A DNA stretch of 64,000 nucleotides, taken from NCBI RefSeq assembly GCF_963678635.1, contig NC_087062.1:81756751-81820750 (forward strand). Reading direction: 5' to 3'. How positions within the stretch are numbered: the first letter of the stretch is position 1; each line of letters begins with the position of its first letter. The translations under genes were made by a program, and so were the position numbers. Below are positions 36,417 through 49,389 of the stretch, in pieces. Origin of the DNA: Symsagittifera roscoffensis. Its lineage: Eukaryota > Xenacoelomorpha > Acoela > Convolutidae. The notes under the pieces are model-generated. The model was not told the DNA's origin. It did no database searches and was given only the letters and a program-made list of their open reading frames with translations.

Positions 36417-37657
36417 TCTATACTATATTTAAATGCGAGTGACAGCTATCTCCCATGTTTAAGCATAATAATTTGGGATTTTGTCATAGTGGGATATTGT
36501 CAGAGTTTTCCCCAGTTTTGCGATTCTGGCCTCCATATATGAATAATCAAATCGTTTTAGTTTACAAGATAGACATTTTTCGTCGAGATTCTTCCCGTAG
36601 TTGAGTACTGTCAGGGGTTGCGAATCTTGCCTCTGATTATGGCTGCTCAATTCCTTGTAGTTTTCGTTTTTTAGGATTTTTTTTCAAAATTTTTCAGACA
36701 ATTTAGATACTAAAAAAATTGCACAGAATTTGATATTCGCATCTTTGTGGTGAGGTTCTGTCAAGGTACTATCAAGAGTTGCGAATTTTGCTTCCATATG
36801 ACTGCTCTAATCCGTAAAGTTTTCGAGATATGACGTTTTTTCTGATTTTCTCCGAAATTTTCAAAAAAAACTTAGATGTTAAAAAATTCCGAAGCGTTGA
36901 AGATCTCAATCCTGTTATTGGAATCTGTGAGGGTTTTCTCAGGGGTTGCGAATCTTGCCACTGAATATGGCTGCTCAAATTCTTGTACTTTTTGAGATAT
37001 GACATTTTTTGTGATTTTTTTCAAAAAAATTTTCATGCAAATTAAATTATTTTTTTTTTCAAAATTTGAAATTCCTAACCTGTAGTTAGGGGCAGTCAGA
37101 GTAATGTCAGAGGTTGCAAATTTGGCCTTCAATTAAGAATGCCCAAATTTTTCTTAGGTAAAGAGATAAGACGGTTTTTGTGATTTTTTTTGGACATTTT
37201 CGGAAAACTCAAATTACAAAATAATTCACTAAATTGAAAATCCAAACCCTGAAGTTGTGTGCTGTCAGAGTTTTTTCAAAGATTGCGAATATTGCCATCA
37301 AGTAAGAATGCTGAAATCTTGGTAGTTTTCGAAAGGTGAAGTTTCTCAAATTTTGAATTTCTATAAGAGTACTCTCAAAAGTTGCAAATCTTGCGTTCAA
37401 ATGCGACTGATCAACTGCTTTAAGTTTCTCAGATGTGACGTTTCTTAGTTCATTTTAAATTTTTCGAAAAACTTACAAAACTTCACAAAATTTTGTGTTT
37501 CTTCAAAATTTGTTTAAAAAGCTTGAATAAAAAACTTCGCAAAATTTGTAATTACGAACCTTATAATTGGGTGATGTCAAAGTACACTCGAAGAATGCAG
37601 ATCTTATTTCCAGTATATGCGGTTTATTATGAGTACCGGAGGTGCGTTACACGCTAG
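36417..37657 (+). mobile_element. Helitron-like non-autonomous element, copy 2
   Basis: The left end is TC-TATACTATATTTAAATGC and the right end ACCGGAGGTGCGTTACACGC followed by TAG. The last 25 bases differ from copy 1 by four transitions only, and similarity ends at the CTAG-T boundary. The interior is almost wholly the imperfect tandem array. No replicase gene. Confidence 0.55.
36480..37640 (+). repeat. Imperfect tandem array (array B)
   Basis: About seven or eight degenerate units of roughly 110-180 bp with the same landmarks as array A: GTGCTGTCAGAGTT, GGTTGCGAATCTTGCC, TGGCTGCTCAA and GAGATATGACGTTTTT. Confidence 0.75.
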
Positions 37658-38399
37658 TCCTTCTTAACTTCAACCCATCTATTATGTCTAGCAGCGGTGA
37701 ACCCTTTAACACCCTAGTTGTGAGAAAGTTTTATGTGTGCCTTAATTCACTTATCGCACAAAATTGGTTGGCACAAATAATTATTGTAAAGAAGTGTATG
37801 ATATACAATATTCAAGCCCTTTCAGTCGTGATTCGAACGACATTAAAACAATTTTGTGTCGAGAAAAATTTGTTAGAGTTAGAGTTTTAGTTCAATTTCA
37901 AGCGCATGCGTATAATAGGGTGATAAAATTTTAATTAAGCCGTGAAAACCTTGTTTTACCCAATGCAATTTTTTGAAGTTCATTTTTGGACCTGCTTGCT
38001 TGTAGGAACTTGCAAAAATTGCAAAAATTTTTTTGATGTTGTTTCTTTTCATTTTTCGATTAAACTGATGTTAAATAATCTTTGTTTTTTATCACTGAGT
38101 TTGCCTAATTTGTAGGCTTTCGTTTTCGTTTTTCATCACACTACGAACAATAAACAACCCACTTCGAAAAAAATAAAAAACGTTTTTTTTTTTCATTACT
38201 GTATTATTGTTCGGAAAAGTTGTCCACAGGACCCATTTCTGGACTCCTTCTAAATCCGTTTTTGCAAATCCTCTTTTTTTCGTCTTCGGTGCAAATACTA
38301 CTCCCCTCGTTGGCAAGTATTAAGCATGGTTGAGCTTGTTACTTAACATATCTGTCCTTTTCAAATATTGCTTTTTTGTTTGTGATTTTTCCAACTCGG

Positions 38400-39060
38400 T
38401 TTGTTAATATTTTGTTTTTTGTTTTTTTTTGCCGTTTTTTTGGCTTAATAAGCTCAGACTTATTTTATATTGGCTTAACGGCCTAATTTGGAGTGGTTTC
38501 AAGAGAAGCGTAGTTTTTTGTTCTATTCTGGATTGCACAAAATGCTGTAAGTCTTAATAGAAATTATAGTTCAAGTTTTTCATGACGACAATTTTTTTTG
38601 GCTTTTTTGTTTTCTTTTTTTTTCGGCTTGATAAGTTCCGGCCTATATTATATTAGTTCAATGGATGCATATTGCGCCTTTTGGTAGGCGAAAAAAGTCT
38701 GTTAGTGCGTGTCTTTATTTTGAGGGCGAGGGTAACTTAAAAACTTCTCATTAGTTTTGATTTTGCGTTTTTTCTTTTCGTTTCTTTTCGACTTGATAAG
38801 TTTTGGCCTATATTACATCGGCTTAGTCGCCAGATATTGCGTTGTTTCACGAGCTGTGTATGTGTTTTGAAGGTGAGGGGGACTTTATAATTTTTTAGTA
38901 GTCTTACATTTTTTTCGGTTTGGTTTTATTTTCCTTTTTTTTCGGCCTAAAGGTTTTGGCCAATATTATATCGTCATATTGCCGCATATTGTTTCATTTG
39001 ACGCCTGAATACAGTTTGTGTGCGTTTGTTTTGAGAGTGTGGGGGACTTGATAATTTAAA
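38400..39060 (+). repeat. Four imperfect direct repeats, about 130-230 bp spacing
   Basis: Each unit begins with a T-rich run then CGGCTTGATAAGTTCCGGCC, then TATATTATATTAGTTCAATG or close variants, then a GCATATTG..GTTTCA block. Units start near 38430, 38615, 38785 and 38940. The block flows into a SINE-like tail at 39239-39287 (CGAAGCTCAGCTTCGCCCCT, then GTGT), so it may be an amplified body of that family. Confidence 0.65.
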
Positions 39061-40041
39061 AAATAATAACTCGGTTTAATGGGTTTCTGCTAAGGTATTC
39101 TAGGCTGTTGCCGCGTGATTACTTTTCTTTCGATGCTAGTTTCTTATTCTTTTGTCTTGGCTCGTTGTTGTTTCAAACCTCTAATCGATAAATCTGGGTC
39201 GAATTTTTCGAACTTTTTTCGTCTTACCGGCTCACGTGTTTTGTATCGCAAGTGGTGCGAAGCTCAGCTTCGCCCCTGTGTAAAACATGCAACTGCTTTT
39301 GTGCTCTGTTTGATGCGGTTTTCCTGATGCTAATTGTTGTAGCTTTGATTATATTGTTAGTTGGTTGCAAAAGTAGTAAGCGTATATGGCACTAAATTTG
39401 GTTTTTAATTTTAAGTTCGAAAAAATTCTGCTGAAAAAATTCCTATTGAGCATGGTTGCTCATGAACACTTCTTAGAAAAGTATATGACGCAGAAGTTTC
39501 TGTAATTGAATCAAATTTACTATTCTGTATCGAATCAGCAATGTGCTTTTCGCCTACGTAAACTGCTCGTTTATTATTTTGAAGACAACCTGTTATGCTG
39601 AAAGCGTAACATGAATTAGTATTCCCCACACAAACGTCCCAAATTTAAATCAAACAAGCGAATTGGTCAAAATCTCACAATTAATCTGATTTGATAGCCC
39701 GAAATTTAGAGTTGATCAAGTTGTTAGTTTCCGCAAACTTTTATGGGTTCGAAAATTGACAGTTTGGGATCATTTTTGCGCGCTATTGCCAGTTCGATTT
39801 AATTCAGCACAGAAGTTAATCAGATTGAATTGAGGCCAGCTGTTTGGTTTAAATTGTTTGCTACCAGACGAAAACATAGCACGATTTTTCTTATATAGAG
39901 TTTGGGGGTTGCAAAAATAACGAAAATCAAGTTTTTCTAATTCAAAATTTAATATTGTATTGCATGTTGTCGCCCATTTTTTTTACATCAGCAAATTAGA
40001 TTTTTTGAGTCCTGCCTAATCCATAGAATGACCACTTTAGG
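39061..40041. other. Intergenic stretch, SINE-like tail only
   Basis: Apart from the tail at 39239-39287, nothing recognisable. Confidence 0.5.
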
Positions 40042-40400
40042 CAGGGATGGATCTAGGATTTTCTTGAGGGGGGGAGGATTTTCGAAAATTTTGTCAAGCT
40101 TTTTTTTTAGGTCGACCTAATTGATTTTCCGAACTCTGCTAAATCACTATAAAGACCCCATTTAGACCAAACTTTTGGAAAAACAGGCCAAAAAAGGCAT
40201 TTTTAGGCAATTTTAGGAAAATTTTGACCAAAAAATTGCGTTTTTTCGGCGCGCGCTCCCCCTCAAAACTAGTATATATTGGCGCCCAAGGCGCCTTTAG
40301 AAAAAATTGTAGGGTTTGTCACCAAAAATGGATATCTCAAAATAGTACAACGGGGGACCCTTTGCGTTGGCAGGGGTCGAAGTCCTGAGGTTTTTGACTC
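40042..40400 (+). mobile_element. hAT-type MITE, copy 2 (right end decayed)
   Basis: Left terminus CAGGGATGGATCTAGG and interior AGGTCGACCTAATTGATTTT, GCGCGCGCTCCCCCTCAAAA and GGCGCCTTTAGAAAAAATTG match the complete copy at 56385-56708. The right terminus is not clear. Confidence 0.6.
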
Positions 40401-42540
40401 CCTGCCCTTCTGGCTAACTAACAGCAGTTGGTTTTCAGCATTTCATTTTTTATTCTGATTGCAAACAAAATCCGATTTGAGTTTGTTGCTGGAAACATTG
40501 CTGTAGGTTACGTTTATTGTAATGAATTGTTTGTTCTGCTCGCTGCTTATAAACGAGCTGACGTTTGAAACCCATTAAAACTAAGGTATGCTGTGCAAAT
40601 CTGTTTTCTATCAATAAAACTCACCGTTCAATTACGTCTCTCCCTCAATCAAGTACACATAAATTACCATTAAGTGAAGTCTCAATGCTTTACTGCGTTG
40701 AGACAATGTAAATGTTTTGAAAACGCGTCTTGCTATTTCAGATGGTGTTTTCACCACAGCAGATTTTGAGTAGTTTTATGGTCCCTCTATTCCAAGACTT
40801 CATTACAGTCAGAAAACAATCAGAACGCGCTCTGAAAATTCAATATTTTCTTTACCTTGTCCCTATTAAGTGCAAAATAATACATGAAGTAGCCATAAAG
40901 AACCTATTCAGTCGGCTTATTCAGAAAGAAAAGGTCTGCAAAACGCGACATTTTGGAGTCTAATCCATTTCATTTGTCTTTTTCGTCTTTACTTTTCCTC
41001 AACTCACCATGTCATTATAATGAATAGTTTTTTCGGTAACCGCTATCATTTCAGTTGAAATAATTTAAATCAGTCTGCTATTTTTGCAGATTTGGGACTT
41101 ATGATTTAGCTTGTCAAATGAGACCTGATTTGTTTTACCTTCGAAATTAGATTAAATTCCACGCTCAATAGACTGGGGTAAGTTCTCTTTTCTGATTGTT
41201 TTCTAAAAACGGGAAACTAGAAGGCTAATTTAGCGTTGAGGAATTGGTTGTGAGCTTGTCAATTCAATTTGAAATATTGAATCCGGATTCTCTGTTTCCG
41301 GTTGGTTGCGATTCCATTGCATCCTCTCTATGCTGAGTCGTTTTCCTGTTTTTTCCTCTTTTCCTTATGTTAAATATACTCCAGGGGCTCACTGCGAAAA
41401 TCGAATTTTTACTAAATTGAATTGAGGCTAGCAATTCTCAAGTTGGATACTTTTCAATTCAGGTTTAGATAAATGTGTTTGCTCTCAACATGAAAACTCA
41501 ACCAATCAGGAAAATTACTTAAGCGTAAGCTCTAAATCTCAATTATTTCCACATAAACCTTCAACAGAAACCTTTGCTTTATTATAAATATGTTGTCCAG
41601 TTTCAAGTATTTTCCAATCAGCCGATAGTTTTATGACCGCCCCTTTACCTTATTAAGACCGCTTGCCTTTTGTGATAAATTTATGACGCTCAAACGATCA
41701 ATTGGAAGAAAACGAATTAAACCATGGCTTGAAAACATTAAATGGTTGTTTTTGGCATCAATGTGGACAATGTTTTAGAGTGTTCTTTTTTTTCGTCATC
41801 TATCATCTGAATGCGTTCCAAGGTGAGTCTTACATTCGTATGCCTTAGATTGAAGTAATAAAAACTGCGGTTGGTTTTTTTCTGTGCTTAACCTGTCCAA
41901 AGCATTTCGCTCAAAGTTACGTAAAAATGAAAACTGGGGCTCTCTTTTTTATATATACTGTTATGTAACTAGGTGGGCAGCCGTGGTGGAGTGGGTTAGG
42001 GTGAGCAGCCGCTCCCCAAGGTGGGACCGGCTGCGGCGAAACGGATGACATCACCCTCCCCCTTTTTTGCTGCATCGCGTTGGCAATTTGTTAGCATGTG
42101 TAGCAGCTTTATATGTGATTAGTGTTTGCCGAGGCTGTTAAGTGTTTGCCGAGGCTGTGTATTGGTTTTACATGAGAAAAGTTGAAACCTTACATTTTTT
42201 TGTCAATGAACCTCAATGACCCTCTTCAATAAAAATGAAAAAATATATAGGTAGAATAACTAAACAGTCGATTTTTTTTGTTCATCTTGCACTTCAGGCC
42301 GGATTTTTTGTTGTTATTAGTTGTGCAACTTCTGTTATAATCATGTTGCTTCTGTTGCAGGTAAAAGAAATCTTGCGTTGTTTTGTAACTTTTCCATGTA
42401 AGTTGTTTTGCCAACAATCGAGTTCGTTACACTAGCAAAATTTCTTGTAATCGGGAACCAGATTTTTTTCCCTAAACAACTTTTCTTAGAAATTTTTAAC
42501 TTGCTTCATTTTTGAATCATGAAAATGTTAAGGTTTATTC
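40401..42540. other. Intergenic stretch, no gene
   Basis: No recognisable coding sequence. A GC-rich block at 41971-42060 (GCAGCCGTGGTGGAGTGGGT then TAGG) looks like the head of another tRNA-derived SINE. A 20-bp motif GTGTTTGCCGAGGCTGT is directly repeated at about 42121-42160. Confidence 0.5.
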
Positions 42541-43680
42541 ACACTTGCCCTAGAGAGAACGCCGTCGTCTTTGCACCCTAAGGTCCGTGATTCAAATCGC
42601 GGCAGGACCTTGTTTTTTTAATATGTTTGCAATTGAAATAAAATTTCCGGTAAAAATTGATTTGTCAAATCTTCGTTTATCTGCTTTTCTGGGCTTTGTT
42701 GTCAAATCACGAGTTTTTCTTGGGCTGGGAGCAAGTATCATGGTAAATGTTGTTCATTGTAGTTTCAGGGAGTCTTGAAATTTTATACAGTTTTTTTTAT
42801 AAAATCAATTTGTTTTTACTCAACTGGTGTTTCCTCTTAATTTTTGTTCTTTTGCTTTGTTTCCGCTTAATTTTTGTTCCTATACTAATTGCCATTGCGA
42901 TAAAATGGGTATTAAAATCTTGCAACAGACTTGTTTTCTTGAATATCTTTGTTCATAAGCTTAGAAATGGTAATTTAAGTTCAGTTCATAATGAATTCAA
43001 TTTTTTTTGCCTCTCCGTGTTACGTGGTCTGGTGCTAACGAATACGCCTGGTACGTCAAAGGTCCTAGGTTAGAACCTCGCAGGACCTGTCTTCTCTGCC
43101 AAAAAAAAATATGTTCCGTTTCAGAAAAATTGTCGGCCTATTGGTTGCTAATGTTTTATCGGCTTAATTGCCACGTCGCAGATTTTTCCAGCTTTGTAAG
43201 CAATTTTTGTAGTAATTAAAAATTTGTTGTAACTATTCTTTCAATTTGTAAACATACTAAGTCAGTTTTTTTTCGTAATTTCTATGTTTTTTCTTTGCTT
43301 TATTTGGCGTCAAATTGTGAGTATGATTTAATGGCTTGGTGACCAAACTTTAACGTCATTTCGAGGGCAAAACAGATTTTTATCTGTTTGTGTGTTTCCT
43401 GAAGGGGCAAGGTAGAAGATTAGAATTGCCGAAATTTCAAAAAGGTAAAAATTTTGAATCATTATTTAATTCCGGCGATTGTTTCTGGACCTATTTTCCT
43501 CAAATTGAACATCATTCCAAACAACTTTTTCATGTGTTTGTAGTTGTGGCTTTTTCAATTTTGTTATTTGAAATTTATCCGGCTTATTGGTTTTTATTTT
43601 TTTTGCTAGCTTGTAAAGATCTGCTTGTGTGGGACCACAAGTAGCTGTAAGATTCGGTTCGCCCCTTTTCTTTGTTTTTT
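42540..43680 (+). repeat. SINE-like repeats, adjoining copies
   Basis: Two heads are seen: GCCGTCGTCTTTGCACCC with box B GTGATTCAAATCGCGG at about 42560-42605, and GGTGCTAACGAATACGCCTG with GGTTAGAACCTCG at about 43028-43085. The segment before the second head (TTCATAATGAATTCAA) also precedes copy 1 at 19.54 kb. The tail GACCACAAGTAGCTG...TTCGGTTCGCCCC ends near 43665. Confidence 0.55.
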
Positions 43681-44219
43681 TCCGGGAACTGATTAGAGTC
43701 AATCAATTGCTATATATTTTCTAGGTTAAATTCTTCCTGGTATGAAAAAAGTAAGCAGAGTAAGCAACGTGGTAATTTTCAAATCGAGACAGTACCTAGC
43801 GGACATCTTTTATACTAAATGAAAGTCAGAATGCGCTATGTTTAACTGAACGCTAGCTATATTTGAACTCTGTCGAGCGCAACGTTTCAGAAATTTCTTA
43901 ATGCTCAACGTTTAAAAAAAGCAGAGAATGTTCTAAAATTTGAAGTATTCTAGCATTTGTTTTGCAAAAGTCAAATCTTTGAAATCAACTCTTTGAGATG
44001 AAATTGATCCAACTTCAAAGCTAGACAGTTTCTGTCCACTTTTTGGCCCAATTTTTGCGTGCACAGGTTCATTTCAAGCTGAAACGAACTTTTTAACAAC
44101 AGTGATCTCCTTGCTTTAAAAAACTTAACTTTTTGCTACGCGATTGAACAATCAGAAACAATTCGAAATTTAATCTCTGGAGTAGCTGCTCTAAGAAATT
44201 TAATTTGTAAGGGTTGATG
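43681..44219. other. Intergenic stretch, nothing seen
   Basis: AT-rich, without recognisable genes, repeats or signals. Confidence 0.6.
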
Positions 44220-44640
44220 AATGTAGTTCAGGTTCTTAAGCAGGTCGCGATGATTTTTTTGGTTTTTTCTGGAAAGGTCTTAAGTTTGTTCAGGCTCAAG
44301 TTTACTTTTTCGCGATTTGACTTTTGATTTCGTTTCAAGTTCGGTTCACTTCCTTTGTCAAAAGGATAGCAAGCTCCACAATCGAACGAATGTTGAAAAG
44401 TCACGAAAAACGTGACCGACTTCTTATTTCGTAAAAGAAATTTAATTATCAGGTATCCCAGCGGAATAGAAACATTGCCTATCGAACCAGTTTTTCAAAT
44501 TCAGTCAGTTTTAGCGAAAAATGTCAATCGTAAATTGTTTTAAAAATTCATAGTGGTTAAAGAGCCTCTTTTTCTTGCTTTGAAGTTCGAAAGATTTTTT
44601 CAAAAACAAGTTCGTCCACCTGCCTGTTGGCTAAGTTTTT
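44220..44640 (+). repeat. Dispersed repeat family R, copy 3
   Basis: Shares AGCAAGCTCCACAATCGAAC, AAAGTCACGAAAAACGTGAC and CTGCCTGTTGGCTAAG with the other two copies. Confidence 0.6.
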
Positions 44641-45084
44641 TGAACCTACTCGCTCTATGAAATAACTTGAAATATATCAAAGTTTCAGCCCTTGACTAAC
44701 CGTCTTGGAAAAATTTAAACGTTTGTTAACCGCTTTGTTCCAAAGCTTTAATGATAAATAGCTTGAAATATTCAAAAATCGTTTTAAGCTATAAAAACAA
44801 AGTGAAATGTTCCCAAATAATTTTGAATATGTTCAAAGTTTATCTTGAAAAGATTTACATGCAGGTACTATATTCAAGCTACGACAATAATTTGAAGTTT
44901 GAAGTATTTAAAAACTGTTTTGGTCAATACCGTGCTTGAAAACCCTTAAATATTTCCGTAAGGACTCAAGCTTTGGAAAAAGTCATTCATCGCAGTGCTG
45001 TTGCTCGGTATTTTGTCTTAAAAACTTCGAATTTTTGAATTGTTGTCAAATTCTAAAATTTTCAAAATAAAAAACTAAATAAAA

Positions 45085-45665
45085 TTAGCAACGCTATGGT
45101 GGGGTGCTATTGGGGTACTTTCAAAAGTTAACAAATCTTGCCTCCACAAAAATTCGGCTAAAAAGTTTTAAAAGAATTCGAAATTTTCAACCTTATACTT
45201 GGGTACTGTCAAGTTTATTTTAAGGGTTGCAGATCATGGCTCCAAGTATGTCTGCTCAATTTTTTTTAGCCTTCGTGATATGACGTTTTTTATGAATTTT
45301 TGAAAAATTGTTGAAAATTTTAAAAATAAAAACCAATAGTGCTTTTGAAAATAGCAAACTCATGGTGGGTTGATGTCAGGATTTTTTCAGTGTTTGCTTA
45401 TCTTGCCTCCAAATATGACTGCTCATATAATGTCAGCTTCCCTCATATGAATTGTAAAAAGCAACGCTATGATAGGAGGCTGTCAGGTTACTTCAGCAGT
45501 CGGAATTTCGCCTCCAAATAATTCTGCTCAATTCCTTTTAGTTTCCGAGATGTGACGTTTTTTATGATTTGTTTGAAAAACTTACAAAAAATTTAGGTTT
45601 AAAAAATTACTCAAAAATTGAAACCAGCAATCTTATACTGGGGTGCTGTCAGGGTTCACAAAATT
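45085..45665 (+). repeat. Imperfect tandem array (array C)
   Basis: Three to five units with GTGGGGTGCTATTGGGGTAC, AAATCTTGCCTCC and GATATGACGTTTTTTATGA blocks of the kind in arrays A and B, but here without recognisable Helitron termini. It ends in GGGGTGCTGTCAGGG. Confidence 0.7.
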
Positions 45666-47435
45666 TTTGGGACTTTCCTGGGACCCAAATATCATACTCG
45701 TACCCCGGTTGAAGCTGAAATACGTTAGAAATTTTTCAAAGATACATTGCTTTCTACGAACCGATTGATTAATGAAGATGAGCTTGCTAGTCTTAGTTCA
45801 AACGATTCAAAGTACGATTTCTTGAAAGTGAAATTTGCATAAAACAGACTAGAGGAACATTTTCATTCTCAGGCTCTGATTCTGAAAGATAGCTTTTCTT
45901 TTTTTCTTCAAAAGAGTATGCTGACAAAATATAAGCACGTCTTTTGTTATCTTCTTTCGCCATTCAACATCGTCTTACGCTTAAAAGGTAAGTATTATGT
46001 TCGTATGTCTTCTTTCAATTTAACAAAAACATAAGCGCGTCTTTAATCATTTTGCTGATTTTTTTCAACTTGATTGGCACTGGCAGAAATTTAATTAAGA
46101 AAGCAATCTTCAGACAAAAATCAGTTAACAAGGATTGCTATCACAATTTTCAGGAAATCATTATTTCAAAAAGTTCGTTTGACCTGATCTTATCAATTTT
46201 CCATGAAAAAAAACTGGAACGCTGAAAATTATTACACTACGCTTAGTTGGATTTGCTGTTCATTATTTTTAATGATATGTTCAAGGTGCGAATTGGGGGT
46301 TATTTCATTCACGCCGTGGCTTAATTAGAGAAGTAAGTCTTCAGATAACGAAAATCAATGTATCAATACTTGGTGATGGATTGAGAGAGTGAGAGGGGTG
46401 TCTTTTGTTGGTAAGTCCTCCCAGATTGTAAGGGTTGACTAGTATTGTTGCCCTGCTGAGCAGAGGAAAACTCGAGGGGATTGGGCATTGGGCTAGAACA
46501 ATAAGTGGGAGATTCTAGCGGGCTCTATAATTAGTGGAAAAGATTACTAAACAAGCGTTTCCCATTACCTTCCCAAGGGCCCGAGATTGCCTTTGTGCTT
46601 CTACGTGTTATGTAGTCTAATTTAACCCAAAAAGAACCCGTTTATTGCGAAAAAAGTCTTCTTTTTTATTGTATTGAACTGCAGAGAGACTGTTAACGCT
46701 GGCTTATTAGAGGAATTTACCTCTTTTTTCGTTTATTCAACTGACAGTTCTGACCAAAGCTTGCCGCCCAAATGTCGCTGGGTTGAATTTAGTCCAGAAA
46801 TTTAGTCCCGTCCTAACATATAGTGCAATAGACCACAAAATAGCACATGTCAAAATAGGTTTCCAACTTTGGCTTAAATAAACACCCATATCCTTGTATC
46901 ATCAAATACCCTGGGGTCAGGTATGTAAGCATGATTTTGAATAATGTTATAAATTCTAAAAAAAAAAACAGTCTTTATTCCTTTTCAAAACTCAATCTCA
47001 AACTGCGTGGCGACGAGTTTTGGAATAGCGTGAACTGTTCTCATCAATTTTTTTGGGTACTAGCAGGACATTTTCTGAGCACCGAAGATGTGACGAAATT
47101 TTGAATTGATTATTCCAACCAAAAAGCAGGGCTACAAAAATACGTCATACGATGTAAAGTGATAAATGATTATTCATATTGAAAAATTTTAATCATGAAT
47201 TTGATCTGCCACATAAAAATTTTCATGTTTTTTTTCAAGTTTTTTTTATTCTTATAATAGACTAGAATAGATTGGATAATGCATAGAATTGATTCAAAAT
47301 TCACAGTATAAATGTGGCAAGTTTCTTTAAATCTTACTGAAATAGATTTTCTACCTAAAACATATTGCTAGACCACTTATGCTAATATGTCACAGAAAAG
47401 TGTAAAGGCACTGTTTTGCGAAAAATTCTGCTAAT
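45666..47435. other. Intergenic stretch, nothing supported
   Basis: No recognisable gene. A somewhat less AT-rich patch lies at 46370-46620 but holds only short open frames. Confidence 0.5.
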
Positions 47436-47439
47436 TATT

Positions 47440-48000
47440 TACGCGAACAAAGCTTGTGTTATAGTATGAGCTCTCTTTTTCTCTAAACTATGTCGCAAAT
47501 ATTGTTGCGACGCAAAATTTGCTGCGACAAAATGTGTTCATTTTGATCAATAACCATCTACCAAGTACAGCCAATGCTAAGGATATTAACACAGACTATT
47601 ATATTAAAAATAGCACTTTAGCTTCAAGGTTTCATGGATATGTAGCGTAGAGGCAAGGAAGGAGACCCGCAACAAAATAAGAGGGTTCGAACCTGGGCAG
47701 GGTCGGATGTGCTTAATGAACTTTTTCGTGTACTAGTTAAAATGCGTCCGCTCTATAAATTGAGGCATGTTAGTTGGTAAATTTCTTTTTTTTTTCAAAT
47801 CGACTGGTACTGCTGATGCGTCATAATTGGCTTGCGTCACTAAGCATTTATATAGACTTATAATTAGCGTGCGTCGCTTAAGAGATTTTGTAGACTCAAA
47901 GTTTTACTCATTCAGTTTTTCCCAGTAGAGTTATCGGTCATATTTTTGCTTGTGTATGCAAAGTGCAACTTCACTTGTGTTAAAATTTAATTGTAAACAC
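47440..48000 (+). repeat. tRNA-derived SINE-like repeat, copy 3
   Basis: Closely matches 21090-21605: ACAAAGCTTGTGTTATAGTA at the left, GCGTAGAGGCAAGGAAGG and box B AGGGTTCGAACCTGGG, and tail GTGCAACTTCACTTGTGTT. It contains an extra internal duplication of a 30-bp AATTGGCTTGCGTCACTAAG-like segment at about 47825-47880. Confidence 0.65.
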
Positions 48001-49389
48001 GTTTTTTAATGAATTATTTTGAAAGGATAACTGTTTGGAAAATTATGCACCACAAAAAATTTCGAAAATTTAGTTTTCGAGACTCCTGTTTTTTATAGAC
48101 TTTTCATTTTGAATCTTATCTTATCGCTTTTTAGTTAGGGCATGTTTATCAAATTAACCTTAAAGCATGACTGTTTTCTAATGCTAAAATGAGCCAAAAA
48201 TTAGCTCAAACTATTTTTAAAGTTGAAACAAAAACGCATCTTAGATCATGTAGCCAAAATAGTTAAACTCTAAACCATTTTCTAGTGCAATTTCAAAATT
48301 AAGAGTTTTTTCAATGAGGTAGATGTGTATCTAGATTGTCTTTTGACAAGATTATTGGTCCCAAAAAATACATATGCGATGTCACTAGATTTCTGTACTG
48401 CATGAAGTGTGTCGACAGTCGGTTGATATTGATGTAGTCTGGTTGTAAATTTTTCTTGTTTCATTCAGGGATCATTAAAAATCAGAGTATTCAATGAAAA
48501 GTATTTTATAGATCTTTTTAAACTCCCAGTGCCTTCCTCTCATCATTTAATTAATTAAAGTTACAGATTTTGATTAACAACTATGACGATTATTTCTTGT
48601 TTTTTGTTTGAGAGGCTACATTATTTCAGTTTTTAGGAACTTTTGTGTCATTTCTGAAGCAAAATCAATCTGGTGTGTGTGAATTGGCTAAATTACTAAT
48701 GGATGATTTCAGTTCTTATTATTGGCACCTCAGAGAACGGATATTCAATATGCAGAGTATGAGTTTTTTTTACTCATTTGCAACAGTAAAAGCTACGGTA
48801 TGGGTTGGCTTGTCGTTCTGTTTTTCGTTTTCGATGGAGGTGTACTGTGCTTTATAAATTTCCAGACCTCTTTCGTCATTACTTAACTTTATAGGTCTTT
48901 CATGGATTTTTTTTGCTTCATTGCCCTCTGCTTAAATACTCAACTCATGTTCTCGATTTCCAACATTCGATTTCTGGCTATCTTTTTCCAGAAAGATCTT
49001 AGCGATCTTATAAGAAGATTTTACGGAACTCCGGAACCATAATTATTTTTTTCTTCAATTTTTGAGAATTGTTATCTGTTTTTAAAATACTCATATTGCA
49101 AATTTTTTGCCGAATATCTCAATCACGCGTAGGCTAGTTTTCACGAAGAATTTTGGGTTTCTTGTTGTTAACTTTTGCGTTTGCTATTTGTCCAAGAAGT
49201 TGCTCCAATGATTATAAACTAATTTGCCTAACATACTGGTAGGTTAGAAATTTTTGCCTCTCTTCATGGGGCTGCATACCTTGATGTCGCAGGGTTTCAT
49301 CCATTTCAGTTTGCTATTACAATTTGATAATTTGAATAGTGACAATTTGAATAATTGACTAGAAAAATGCAGATGCTAAGAAGAATCGT
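48001..49389. other. Intergenic stretch, nothing seen
   Basis: AT-rich; only short, non-conserved open frames. Confidence 0.6.

Noticed and set aside
42235-42435. 66-codon hydrophobic open frame as a small membrane protein
   Set aside because: It is in AT-rich repeat surroundings, overlaps an open frame on the other strand and has no recognisable features.
21700-45665. CRISPR array or centromeric satellite
   Set aside because: The arrays have degenerate 110-180-bp units without constant repeats and spacers, are short, and the window is animal DNA; they lie mostly inside Helitron-like elements.
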